64,000 nt of DNA. Source: Halichondria panicea. Its lineage: Eukaryota; Porifera; Demospongiae; Suberitida; Halichondriidae. A program made the translations under genes and the position numbers. This document shows positions 43,946 to 54,614 of the stretch, one piece after another (within the stretch, counting starts at the first letter, position 1; each line of letters opens with the position of its first letter). The notes below the pieces were generated by a model. That model was not told where the DNA came from. It searched no databases and worked only from the letters and a program-made list of their open reading frames with translations. The DNA is taken from NCBI RefSeq assembly GCF_963675165.1, contig NC_087390.1:3176001-3240000 (forward strand), in the 5' to 3' direction.

Positions 43946-44334
43946 TTTGAGCCCTTTCTCGGTATAGACAAATAGTTAGCTAAGTGATACTAGACAGGCT
44001 AGATCTAAATAGAAACAGGTTCTATTCCCCTATATGCAATTGAAATACTGTAGCTAAGCTATAGCAAGCATTTATGCAAATTGACTTCACTATTGCTGTG
44101 CCAACAATTCTTATAATTATAGAGAGCAAAGTGAGTACAAAATGGCTGCAGGAGCACAAAGTACAGTGATAGAGGCCCTGGGTGGGGCTCACATGAACAA
44201 AGAGAGGAAATGTTTAACAATAGTGAGGCTAAATGCTAGAGTCCAAAAGTACAACTTGACTGCAGCAAATTATGGTTTAAATTGTAGTAAATATTACGTA
44301 ATAAGGTATAACATGTATATGCACCAACAGCAAT
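43946..44334. other. Intergenic
   Basis: An open frame from an ATG at 44142 (MAAGAQSTVIEALGGAHMNK) runs toward the duplicated block but has no recognisable motif. No gene called. Confidence 0.4.
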
Positions 44335-44582
44335 ATGTCAACTCCTACAGATACTCAAGAGTCTCCTGGGTCCAAGCGCTGGCCATTCTCAACGTCCCTT
44401 ACTGGAGTTGCAAGCTCTTTTAGATCACGCCCATGCATGGACCCATGGAGGCTTAGCCATCTTGTTAGAGAGCAGCTTCCGTATTTCTGTTGCTGTTCTG
44501 ACATGTTCGAAGCACCACTGAAATGACTCTATTATTATGGGTTGTAGTATAATTATTTCAATGGTGTACTCGGACTGATTAA

Positions 44583-45110
44583 GGTCACTTCTGAATGGCC
44601 ATCTTTTCGATACAAATACGATGCTTTGATTGGAATCACAGTGCTATAAAAGCTGAGTGCAGTACCAGTAGATTCAAAGATTTCCTTAAACGTCTCATCA
44701 ATGCCATTGGCTCCATCAAAAACGGGGACAACCTGATCACGATATATCGCTTGTAGCTATCAACTATCTCTCCAAAGGTCTGGGTCAGGTAGGAGGTAAG
44801 AGCTCATTTCAAAGGCTGCATTTTTATCATCTTTGGAGGAGTGGTGTAGTAGAGAGTGTGCCACAAATTCTTGAAGATGGGGAGTTAGTTTGTTAGTTTC
44901 TTTGGATGTTAAGGAAGCCAGAAGCTCCTTAAACACAATTTCTACAGATTCTTTCAGTAGACCTTTGATAAATATTCCCACCTTTCCATCAAATGATTAA
45001 AATGAGGCCAAAGAATTTTTGAAACTTCTTCTCTGGAAAATATCTTTGGTCCATCATTAAAGAAGAGGGTTAGCTGTTCTTTAGAGGCATCGAATCTTTT
45101 TGTTGCCATA
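44583..45110 (-). pseudogene. Truncated copy of the 38850-39767 gene
   Basis: Starts MATKRFDASKEQLTLFFNDG at about 45110, lacking the codons after MATK that the intact gene has. The frame is lost near 44970 (missing base before ATATTCCCACC) and the 3' portion beyond 44583 is deleted. Confidence 0.85.
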
Positions 45111-46090
45111 ATTATACTAATACAGATTGCCTCATCACGACAATAATAATAACGTCCAACTTGGGTACTTTTTCTATACAACTATGCACCTAGAACACAG
45201 CAATGTATAGCTAGTCAGGTTTTTTATATAATTATATAACCATGCAGCTACAGGCAAAAGCAAATGAATTCATAGTTTCCACGATGGCATGCATATGCAG
45301 TCATGATAATTATGGTATTGCACAAGCTTCAACAAGCGTAGCGATATTCATGCACACATGCACACATGGTAATGACATAGCAGCTACAAGACCAAACAAT
45401 GTCAGCCACAATTAGCCCTAACAGCAGATCTTCAACGATCAATAGAGGCCACGGTGGTTTTCATTACTCCTGATTTACCTTGGCTCCATTGCAGTACCTC
45501 AGTTCGAACTGTGTGTGGGACACTATAGTCTGAAGTTTTTGTCCACTGCAGTGATCTGCATGTGTGTATACAGTTCGAAGGGTCGGGAGAGGGCGGGTGT
45601 CCCTGACAACAGGACTCCGAGCACTCTGCACTCTGGGTGTGGGAGGGGGGGAGGTAAATATCATACTTGGGTTATGAGTACAGTTGTATGTATACATGCA
45701 TTAACTAGACTAGCAAAATATCATATAATTATGTGTGTTCATGTAGTATATGTGTGCATGTGCATGTGTGTGTGTGTGTACATGCCATCCCATCAAGCCT
45801 TAGAATGGCTGAAACTTTTTCGGGAGAAAGGTTTTTAACGTCACAATATTCAGTAGAGATAATGAATTTACTCTGAGCCATCAAATCTACATACTTGGAA
45901 TCCTTCTAATTAATCATAGCTTCTTGGCAACCCAGCATAATCAACACACCATACACTGTCTACATTCACTGGAATGGCTGGTTTGGAGCGAGCAGTTCGA
46001 TAGTTATTGAGAAAGTGAGACTGATCCTACACAACAAAATACACTATGATTATACCAGAGTAAAAAATGTTCCTGTTGGCCATTTAGTTA

Positions 46091-47064
46091 TTGTACTATG
46101 GTTGCACCAAAGATCAAAGGCTTCAGTTGTAGTTTATACTACTTATACAACCTGTCTGACCACAGCCATGGTATATGGCTGTTATACCCTAGTGTATAAC
46201 AGCCATATACCATGGCTTGTGGTCAAACTACATGTACAGCTAGAACTGAATACAGTATCCCACCTTTGCAACAAAATTGGGTTTTTTGACACACTGTTTC
46301 AATTAAAACAATGACACACTAGATCTACTCAATTCAATCAATATTAGAGCTAGAGAGAATTCAATACAAAAAAGGGTCTACTAATGTTTTAGTCAACATA
46401 AAAAGAGCCAAGTTCGAGCGATGAATAGTTCCAAAAAGGAGGCAAATTTGGAAGAACTCCGTGAACCGAACGATACTGGTTTGTTTGTGTTGCTTTTTTT
46501 CAACTTTCAACATTGGTTGTCACAACCTGCTTATTGCATTGCTGCATGGGACCAGGAGCAGTAAGAAGGGTCCAGACTGCCAAGTGTTTCTCAGACTAAA
46601 GAGACTGCACTGCACTGGGCCAGTACAGTAGGCTTGTGGAATGATATTTTCGGGTACATTTGCACTCTTTGTAGACAAGTAGCACCAGTGTACTTTCTTG
46701 AAGTGCCTTCTATAAAGATGCAGAAACACAGCCTTCACAATTGCTTGCTTGAATCATAGACGCTTGCTTGAATCAGCCATCGCGCTTTTTAAAAAGATAG
46801 CAAATTCATTGCATAGCTATAGCAACAGTGACGTCAAACAGTAGTTATAAGCATATTCATTGAAGAAGCATGACAGGAAGTAGCTAAACATAGTAGTACA
46901 GTTCTAAACATAGTACAAGCCAGTTAAACTATGGCCTCTCGTGGTATATTTGCTTTACACGCTCGAGTAATCAGATAAACCAACTCGGCTGCGCCTCGTG
47001 GTTTATCAGATTACTCTCGCGTGTAAATCAAATATACCACTCGAGGCCATTGTTTAACTATAAC
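46091..47064. mobile_element. Fold-back element, uninterrupted copy (974 bp)
   Basis: Begins TTGTACTATGGTTGCACC and ends GGCCATTGTTTAACTATAAC. It is an inverted copy of 11286-13204 without the nested 945-bp insert. Palindromes near both ends: about 46158-46228 and 46920-47058. Block A reads straight across CATTTAGTTA/GTATAGAAGT at 40711-40730, so this is an insertion relative to a known empty site. Confidence 0.85.
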
Positions 47065-47961
47065 GTATAGAAGTGGCCATTGCAATATATACACACATGC
47101 ACTATTAAAAATGGAAACTCAAACTTTGAGTGGGTAAGTAATCTACCCCCCCCAGGTATTTAAGAATTAATTATAGCGGAGTATGCATCATTGGCTTTTA
47201 TGTAACATCATTTATAGTAACACAGATACACTAGATACCGCAATAATGGCTGAGAATCTGTGCTCTTGTGTGCATGCAGTACTGAAACAGGTACAAGCCG
47301 TCTATAGCTAACAGTGTTTCTGTACATTTATATTCCCTCTCGTGCAGGGAGTCACCAGCAGTCAGGCTCAACAGAAGTGTGGAATGAATTACCACTGGAG
47401 CTGCAGGAAAGTATATACATCGATTTTGTCATTTAAGAGAAATGTACTCTGTCACTTGCATTAGTATATTAAATATTAGTCTTTATTTTTAATTTGTACT
47501 CGCTATTGTAAGTAATATATACAGGGCACACATTAGGTTAGCGTAATATGCTACTAGTGTATCCATGCATTTTGCAGAATTATTATAAAAAAAAAAAGTA
47601 TATTAAATTTATAATGCATGCATGTGCTGGTATACTAAAACGCCATGGCTATAACACAAAAATGATGTTTGTGCAAGCATGCAGTGTTTGTGTTTCTTTA
47701 TTGAGAACATTTTCACTATAATTATATCAAAGTGACAAATGTTGTTCTTACGTAATTATTATAGTACAGAGCAGATTCAGCATTTTCGTTAAGTTGTTTA
47801 CAAAGTCTATTTTCACTTTATTAATACACATATACGCTTGTGCTAATGCATGGGTATACATACCTTATACCAGACAGTCTCTTACAAAGACTCATAATTA
47901 TAACAGTTACTATTAGTTATATACCACTATAGGTCTACAGCTATACATAATTATTGTCGAA

Positions 47962-49482
47962 ATGAGCTGTAAATATAGAGTGAGAAAGTTCTACTCAAAG
48001 GGAGCCTACCTTGTGCTAGCTTGGACACTGCTTGTGAGTGTTGCAGCTACCGCTGTATATGGCATAATCGAGACACTTTTTACAGACTACCCTAAATGGC
48101 TAGTCACAACAACACTGGCATTTTTCGTCCCAATAATACTATGTCTTGGATTTTTAGCCAATTACAAGCTTCAAGATTACACGATAGTGAGGATAGGAAT
48201 TATCACCATGTTTCTTGTAACAATGGTTTCCAGCATATACGTCCTAATCCTAGGTCGTGGATTAGGATATGGTTTTGGAAAGTACAGGCTCATCAATGAA
48301 GTCGTATACTGTATACTACTTTTTGTGTTTTTGGTGGCAATGACGTGTTTTGTCTGCACACTACATCTTGGTTTGGATCAGATGCCTGATGCTTCATCTT
48401 CTAGTATCGCTAGTTTTATCGCTTGGTTTGTGTTCAGTATAAGTGCTGGTAGCTGGGTTGGAGAGTTAGGACATTATATGATATTGAAGGACAACTGTTT
48501 CGGGTTAGTTGTAGATTCAATAGGTACCCAGATTTATAGTCTGTGTGCTGCTTCATTTGCAAGCCTAATTCTTGTTCTCGACCTCCTTTTCGCTAAACGT
48601 TGGCTGATTATCGAGCCTAACCCACCGAAATCTTTTATAACTATCTACCAAGTTCTCAAGTTTGCTGTCAAGCACAAGGCTCCCCTCAATCGCAGTGCTC
48701 TCACATACTGGGAGGAAGACATACCTTCAAGAATGGACCTGGGAAAGTCGAGATACGGTGGACCATTTACTACAGAACAAGTTGAAGATGTGAAATCAAT
48801 TCTACGATTGTTTGCTATAAGCCTACCCTTGTGGTTAATCTCGTTTGCGCTTGCTTTTAGTCCCACAATTTATAACATTCCATTAAACCCTAATCTCTCC
48901 AACTGCACATCTGACATGCTTTTCTCCTTCACGTACAGTAATTATTGGTGGTCTATGATTGGTACCCTGGTTAATGAATTCTTAATCTACCCACTTTTCA
49001 GAAATAAACTTCCAAGTATTCTAAAGAGAATCGGTATTGCTTCCTTCCTTTCTCTGGTTTTGAGTATTGTATTCGTTATTATGCAATCATTCGAGGTTCT
49101 TCACAGAAATGAGGTAATAACTGTTTTATCTTTTATAATAAAAGGTTTGCTGGCAAATTTTTGTTTTAGTGCAATGCTGGAGTTAGTTTGTGCTCAGGCC
49201 CCATACAACATGCGAAGATTATTTGCTGCTTGTGCGAGTTTTAATGTTACATCCTCTACATTTGCTGGCATTTATGTAAGTGGTGCAATTCCAATGGATA
49301 ATAATAATAAAATGGCACTAATCATGTTTGGAATCAAGGCCGCTATGAGTCTGCTTGGATTCGTCCTGTACTGCCTCCTGGCTTGCTGGTACAAGAGGAG
49401 AGTTAGAGACGAGGACTACGATGCACACAGAGTGGTGGAGGAGGTCTATGATCGATATCTAAATCCAAGTATTACTAACTAA
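47962..49482 (+). CDS. POT/SLC15-like transporter, second subgroup, intact (506 aa)
   Basis: ATG at 47962: MSCKYRVRKFYSKGAYLVLA. Closest relative in the window is 14473-15993; both have KLQDYT in the loop after TM2 (FLANYKLQDYTIVR) where the other subgroup has ADAKLGNY. Family segments: LGLDQMPDASSSSIASFIAWF, IEPNPPKSF, HKAPLNRSALTYWEEDIPSR, GGPFTTEQVEDVKSILRLF, CAQAPYNMRRLF, and C-terminus CWYKRRVRDEDYDAHRVVEE. About 12 predicted spans, single exon. It ends the duplicated block; the 5' 170 bp also survive at 41350 and the 3' end at 37785, so a whole gene was once present there too. Substrate unknown. Confidence 0.8.
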   Translation: MSCKYRVRKFYSKGAYLVLAWTLLVSVAATAVYGIIETLFTDYPKWLVTTTLAFFVPIILCLGFLANYKLQDYTIVRIGIITMFLVTMVSSIYVLILGRGLGYGFGKYRLINEVVYCILLFVFLVAMTCFVCTLHLGLDQMPDASSSSIASFIAWFVFSISAGSWVGELGHYMILKDNCFGLVVDSIGTQIYSLCAASFASLILVLDLLFAKRWLIIEPNPPKSFITIYQVLKFAVKHKAPLNRSALTYWEEDIPSRMDLGKSRYGGPFTTEQVEDVKSILRLFAISLPLWLISFALAFSPTIYNIPLNPNLSNCTSDMLFSFTYSNYWWSMIGTLVNEFLIYPLFRNKLPSILKRIGIASFLSLVLSIVFVIMQSFEVLHRNEVITVLSFIIKGLLANFCFSAMLELVCAQAPYNMRRLFAACASFNVTSSTFAGIYVSGAIPMDNNNKMALIMFGIKAAMSLLGFVLYCLLACWYKRRVRDEDYDAHRVVEEVYDRYLNPSITN

Positions 49483-49528
49483 ATTGTATGTAATTTACTT
49501 TTAATGTAATTTACTTAGATTTCATAAA

Positions 49529-49605
49529 GAGGAGTATCCAACTCCCACGCACATTCCGTTCTACTTCTTGGCCTACTAGCACTTAATTGTAGTTGGATAC
49601 TCCTC
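49529..49605. repeat. Hairpin, perfect 15-bp stem
   Basis: GAGGAGTATCCAACT (49529-49543) and its complement (49591-49605), 47-base loop, 46 bp after the transporter stop codon. Could be a 3'-UTR structure or a small MITE. Confidence 0.8.
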
Positions 49606-49860
49606 GTCATCATCTCACATGCTGTTGTTGCTATCCATTATTCCATAGTCTGCTATATAAACGCGATTATAATCATTGCAATTGTTTTGAACAAAATAAT
49701 GGTACTAATAAAAGATTCCAGTGAGCAGTAAAGTAGTGATTAAAATTAATGGGTAACTGTATGTGGTATGATACAAAACGTTATGACACACTTATAGTAC
49801 CTGGTGTATAGTTCCAATGTATCGCCCATGTTCGATAGCTGGTCCATTTCAGAGCACGAG

Positions 49861-50489
49861 GATGAAACATTTAACACAGTTGTGTATAAGCTAACCTGGA
49901 TATAGTTTGAACAGTATTATGAAAGGTATATACGTGTATACGTTCGTACTGGTAACATGCAGTGGATTTGAAGCACCACAAATCTTTCAGACCTATATAT
50001 ACACTCTATTCATAAGCACTTTGCAGTTATTAACACACACGGTTTTGCATGCTCAGGATTAGTGAGTGGTAACTAGACCACAAATGGAAGGTCCGCAGTG
50101 GGGGGGGGGAGGGGAGTGGCAAAGGAAAAATTGGCTTGGTCTATTGATTTATGCTATAGATTCAATCTGAGAAATTCTATAGAGAGAAATTTCACCAGAA
50201 TGACACTTACTGTTAATAAATGACGAAGGCATGCAAGGTTATTTTAGACTGTCACTCGGCTATTCATAATAATTATACGTTGGTGGATACAAATATGATG
50301 TCGTAACTAATTTATTAAATGTTTGAAGCACACAAAAAAACCCGAATTGTTCCTCAGATAATCATTCCTCTAAAAAAACGTTTCCCCCTCTCAGCTAAAA
50401 ATCCTGTATGAAACCCTTATTAAACACAAACAGACATAGCATATCATTATTGAACTACCAATACAGGACTATAGCCGTAAACGGCGCTG
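49861..50489. other. Intergenic, no gene seen
   Basis: AT-rich, with a G-run near 50101. No repeat was matched within the window. Confidence 0.5.
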
Positions 50490-50715
50490 TTTTAATCTTA
50501 ATTCAGATCGGGGAGATACAACGTTTCCTAATTAGAGTGGATGGAAGAGTGTAAGTAAGCACCCTAGCTAGTAACCACGATAACGTTAAGCAGAGGGGTA
50601 AAACACATCTTCAACTTGCTCTGCATGTAGTTAGTGGTCTACCGTATCTCGACTTTCCCATTGCACGACCATTCTTGATATCAAGGTACGTCTTCCTCCT
50701 ATGCAGGCAATGAAA
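50490..50715 (-). pseudogene. Decayed fragment of a POT-like transporter
   Basis: CGGGGAGATACAACGTTTCC, GTGGATGGAAGAGTGTAAGT, CATCTTCAACTTGCTCTGC, CGTATCTCGACTTTCCCA and TACGTCTTCCTCC match 61485-61680 of the minus-strand gene at 60914 in the same order, with deletions. Flanking DNA at 50700-51020 also resembles 62660-62940, so a larger duplicate has eroded. Confidence 0.75.
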
Positions 50716-51169
50716 CTATAATTATAGTGATTGAAAAATGAATGCTAGTACAATCAGTGACATAGTGGAACATCAACCACTTTCCCTAACAATTGATGGA
50801 GAATGTACGAAAACTGAAACCTACTCTCAATCACTGTTAATAGCAACATGACTCGTAACCATTTAGAGATACAAGCTCAAAAAGCACCTGACAAGAAGTA
50901 TTGGTAAACTGTTTGCATAGTCTGCATGGCGAAGAATGGTGAGTATGTGCACGTGCTAACAAAAGTTATTGGTACATCTTGCATAAAAGCTCCCTTTAAT
51001 AATTTATTGTCAAAACAAATCTCCTATACCACATCCATGACACAAATGGAAAAATACAAGACGAAAAAAGTATGATTATACCATATACAATAGACTCTTG
51101 TTAATCCAGCCACCTGACCGTTGGGACAGCAGCTTGGCCGGATATTTTTCAATTTGCTGCATGCAAACT

Positions 51170-53210
51170 CAAAGAGTGGGTAATGATCGACCATGATTGT
51201 TGTTAAAAACGATTGATGCCGAAGTTCAAGTCTAAAATTAATGACTGCCGTCAGCAGAGCCTTGCAGCTCTCTTCTCACTCTTGCAGCGATGCTTGCAGC
51301 TACCAATAGCTAGCGTTCTAGTGCAGAGCTAACTACTAAATAGAGTAGCAACACTCGGTAAACAAGTTTGGCTACGTGCTCTTCTGAAAAGGCTGCAATG
51401 GCATTCTAAGTATAAAGCAAAACTAGGCATAACTCGAGAACGAAGCATTATTTTGCAAATCCACGAAGTAAAATCCAAGAAAACATGACTAGAAGCCTAT
51501 AGAAACTCTTACTTGCACTTCATTGATCCTTGAGCAGCTGTAGCAGTCTACACACACAGACACACAGTCACTCCAAACACACTACCGTATACCTCGCTTG
51601 CGCATGCGCACGCGCACCGATGCATAATTATGCAAAAATGTTCATTATTAATGGTACTATTAGTAGCTTTATGTTATAACAAGAGTTCATTAGGAACTCT
51701 TGGTTATAATTATAGCTTTGGCATCTCCACCGAGGCATCAGCATCCGCGGTGCTTTCATTATGCCTCGGTGCGCATGCGCAAGCGAGGTATACGGTAGTG
51801 TGTTTGTGTGTGTGTGTGTGTGTAGACTATTTCAGCTGCTCAAGGATCAATGAAGTACAAGTAAGAATTTCTATAGGCTTCTAGTCATGTTTTCTTGGCT
51901 TGCTATTTGTGGATTTGCAAAATCAGAGATAGAGTAATAGAGGGATTGGCAACGGGAGTAACTCACGTGATCATTTCAAATTGATTTCCTCTCAACCATC
52001 CTTGATGCGCATTATTTCCCGGCACAACGCCCGTGAAATGAAGTAATAGTTATTAGTCTCATGAGACTTTAGAAATGCATATAGTACGGCTACATGTGTC
52101 CTGTGCTTTATTAAAGTGAAGTCCAAGCATGGAATAATTCACTGTGGTGCTCTAGAGCTTGAAAACTAGTTATTATTGGTCTGTGCCCCCTTTTAAGCAG
52201 CACTGCCGTAGCCATATGATGTTTTGCCTACAGACCCTTGTGTCTATGTTGACGAACTGGCCTGCATACATTTCCTTGGTTATAATTTCTTTTGTATGTT
52301 TATATAAACCAGCTAAAATGGAGGCTGTAAAAGACGAGAAAGTGTTATATTAGTTTGTGCCCCTTTTAAGTGTAAGCCTATGATGTTTACCTACATATCT
52401 TGTTTTGTTGTGTCTCTGTTGATCAACTAGGCTGCATAAATTCTTGATTTTGATTTCCTTAAGCATGTTTTTTTTTTACTTTTAGCTATAGATGGAGGCT
52501 ACAAAAGATGAAAAAAGTCGATGACGTAGCGCACACGGATAGTCACATTCTTTCCTCCTTTAGAGGGTTTTGCAGAATCTTTGAAATAGAGGGTGTAGAG
52601 CGTTCCTTATATGGATATCTAATCTTCACACATTGTGGTGTCATAAACACACATTGTGGTGAAATGCCAAGTCTGCTTAGGAAGCAAAATTCAAAAACAA
52701 AATGGCTTTTTCTTGTGAAAAAAGCTGTATTTGGGATATAAGATGAAGAATAGTGCATCAGACAGAGCTGCTTGGACTGTCTTATCAAAGTGTTGTTGAG
52801 AATCTTCAAGTTGATCCATCAACTGTTAGTGCATTGTTGACATGCTGACTAAGATCTACAACTTTATGGTTGACCACAGATAACCTTATAAGGAACGCTC
52901 AACGCAAAACGCTTTTTGGGGATATTGCAAAGATTCTGCAAAACCCTGTATCTCTGGCAAAATAAAGCTTTGTTCTCGAGTTATGCCTACTTGGAATGCC
53001 ATTGCAGCCTTTTCAGAAGAGTCAGTAGCCAAACTTGTTCACCGAGTGTTGCTACTCTATTTAGTAGTTAGCTCTGCACTAGAACGCTAGCTATTGGTAG
53101 CTGCAAGAGTGAGAAGAGAGCTGCAAGGCTCTGCTGACTTGCAGCCAGATTAATTTTAGACTTGAACGTTTGGCATGGTCGATCATTACCCACTATTTGA
53201 GTTTCCGCGA
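51170..53210. mobile_element. Long-terminal-inverted-repeat element with transposase-like remnant
   Basis: 51178-51460 and 52972-53205 are inverted copies (AGTTCAAGTCTAAAATTAAT..., CTCTTCTCACTCTTGCAGC..., GAGTAGCAACACTCGGT). Inside lies a second inverted pair around 51460-51610 and 51750-51945 carrying CGTATACCTCGCTTGCGCAT and a (TG)n tract. Near 52750-52845 the + strand encodes ELLGLSYQSVVENLQVDPST, which looks like a helix-turn-helix of a transposase N-terminus but stops shortly after. Short ORFs at 52508-52741 and 52159-52353 are probably fossil coding pieces. Boundaries approximate. Confidence 0.65.
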
Positions 53211-53365
53211 TTGCATGAATGAGTCATGCAGCAAAATTATCATCATGATGATTGTGTGTAGAAAAGCTAGCTATTATGTTATGTAGCTTTGGCACCTCCA
53301 CCGAGGCATCAGCACCCGCGGTGCTTTCATTTTATTATCAGTTCTGCTTTTACAATATAAAGGTA

Positions 53366-54289
53366 TTATTCTCCAAAGTCAAAAACTAGTCCGGTGTCCT
53401 TGAGCTTCTCTTCACAGAGTTGGTCAATCTCAGCAGATTGCTCGGGTTTCAAGTGGTTCCTCCAGTCACCCACCTCCCCCTTCCTCATGAATGTAGTCGA
53501 ACCAGGCTTAACTAAAAAATCTATGGCTGAATAATTGGCAGTTTCATCTTTCTTCATCGAATCAAAACATGTCTCAGCAACAACTTTATCAATCACCTCA
53601 TCGGAAATGCCAGCACCAATGAACGTTGCAATACGAGTGATGGCTGCTCGTGGATCCTTTTTCATATCTTCAAACATGAGGAAGAGAACATTATCCTCGT
53701 TTCTGTGAGGCCACCAGCTCAAAACATGATCAAAGAAATTTCCAAATTCCACATTGCCATAGATGTAGTTTCGGAAAAAGATATCCCAATCCAAGATAGC
53801 ATCCTTCCTAACTGATATCCGAATGTAGTGGAAGAAAAAGGAGACCACAGCATCCTTTGGGTTGCGAGCAACATAGATGTACTTGCAAGGAGTGGTGCTT
53901 GGTTTTCCACAAGGCAGTAAGTCGTAGGGCAAGTGACTCTTGAAGGTACGAGGTTTCGGTAAAGTGGAGAGGTTGACTCTGAACAAGTCAATGTTTTGAT
54001 CGCTGTTTGCTTCGGCCCATGGAACACTTTGCAGTAATTGAACGCCATCTTTTTCTCCTTTTCTCCTGATTAGTTTCACAATGTTTTGTGTCCATGTTGT
54101 TCCAGCCTTGGGGTAGGTAACTATCCACACGTCACTGGGGTCAGGAGGAAGATTAGCTGCCTCGGCAATGCTCTCAGGGGTCACAAAATATGGTACTTTC
54201 AGTCCAGCATGAGTGGAAATGCTCTGCCTTTGAGGTGTAAGCACCTGTTTAAATGCTTCCCAAGCGTCTTCTTTGTTCAATGTGGACAT
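53366..54289 (-). CDS. Cytosolic sulfotransferase, SULT family (307 aa)
   Basis: ATG at 54289 (MSTLNKEDAWEAFKQVLTPQ). The 5'-phosphosulfate loop reads TYPKAGTTW at about residues 59-67. The catalytic His follows in TFKSHLPYDLLP, then the 3'-phosphate segment ARNPKDAVVSFFFHY, and the C-terminal RKGEVGDWRNHLKPEQ (RKGxxGDWKN family motif). Length matches soluble SULT enzymes (about 290-310 aa); no membrane anchor. It transfers sulfonate from PAPS to hydroxyl or amine groups of small molecules in the cytosol; the acceptor is not predictable. Intact, single exon. It abuts the repeat element that ends near 53330 just beyond its stop codon. Confidence 0.93.
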   Translation of the reverse strand: MSTLNKEDAWEAFKQVLTPQRQSISTHAGLKVPYFVTPESIAEAANLPPDPSDVWIVTYPKAGTTWTQNIVKLIRRKGEKDGVQLLQSVPWAEANSDQNIDLFRVNLSTLPKPRTFKSHLPYDLLPCGKPSTTPCKYIYVARNPKDAVVSFFFHYIRISVRKDAILDWDIFFRNYIYGNVEFGNFFDHVLSWWPHRNEDNVLFLMFEDMKKDPRAAITRIATFIGAGISDEVIDKVVAETCFDSMKKDETANYSAIDFLVKPGSTTFMRKGEVGDWRNHLKPEQSAEIDQLCEEKLKDTGLVFDFGE

Positions 54290-54450
54290 CTTCTGGAGCT
54301 CTATATTGTACTTTCTGCTGAAATTAGAATGTATTCAGGCCACTCCAAGCCATACATTAGCACTTTAGTTAAGAGGGTGTGGGCGGGAAAGTTATGTAAA
54401 CTACAAGACCATGACCACAACTGACAAAGATCAAATGCTTGTTGTGTAAG

Positions 54451-54606
54451 CCAGAGGAGGTACGACAGGCGCGGTGCAGCTCAGGCAATTAGCCTTTGAT
54501 TGAGCAATAATTATCCGCCCACGCCCCTGCCCACGTCGTATGTTTTTGCTGGAGAGTAATCAAGGCTAATTACTTGAGCTACACCGCGCCTGTCGTACCT
54601 CCTCTG
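54451..54606. mobile_element. 156-bp palindromic MITE with 8-bp target-site duplication
   Basis: Inverted ends CAGAGGAGGTACGACAGGCG and ...GTCGTACCTCCTCTG are flanked by TGTGTAAG at 54443-54450 and 54607-54614. Same family as 29237-29352. The 8-bp duplication suggests a hAT-type mobiliser. Confidence 0.85.
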
Positions 54607-54614
54607 TGTGTAAG

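Larger units (their letters stand above)
44335..48130. repeat. Segmental duplication block A' (copy of about 38490-41520)
   Basis: Collinear with block A at high identity: small ORF, unknown-protein gene, 3' flanks and the transporter start. Differences are deletion of the distal part of the unknown-protein gene, loss of bases near its start, a 974-bp fold-back element at 46091-47064, and about 120 bp present near 47255-47400 but not in A. Confidence 0.85.

Noticed and set aside
52153-52353. 64-codon ORF with KPAKMEAVKDEKVLY
   Set aside because: Inside the long-inverted-repeat element and followed by a near-repeat of its own end; treated as element debris.
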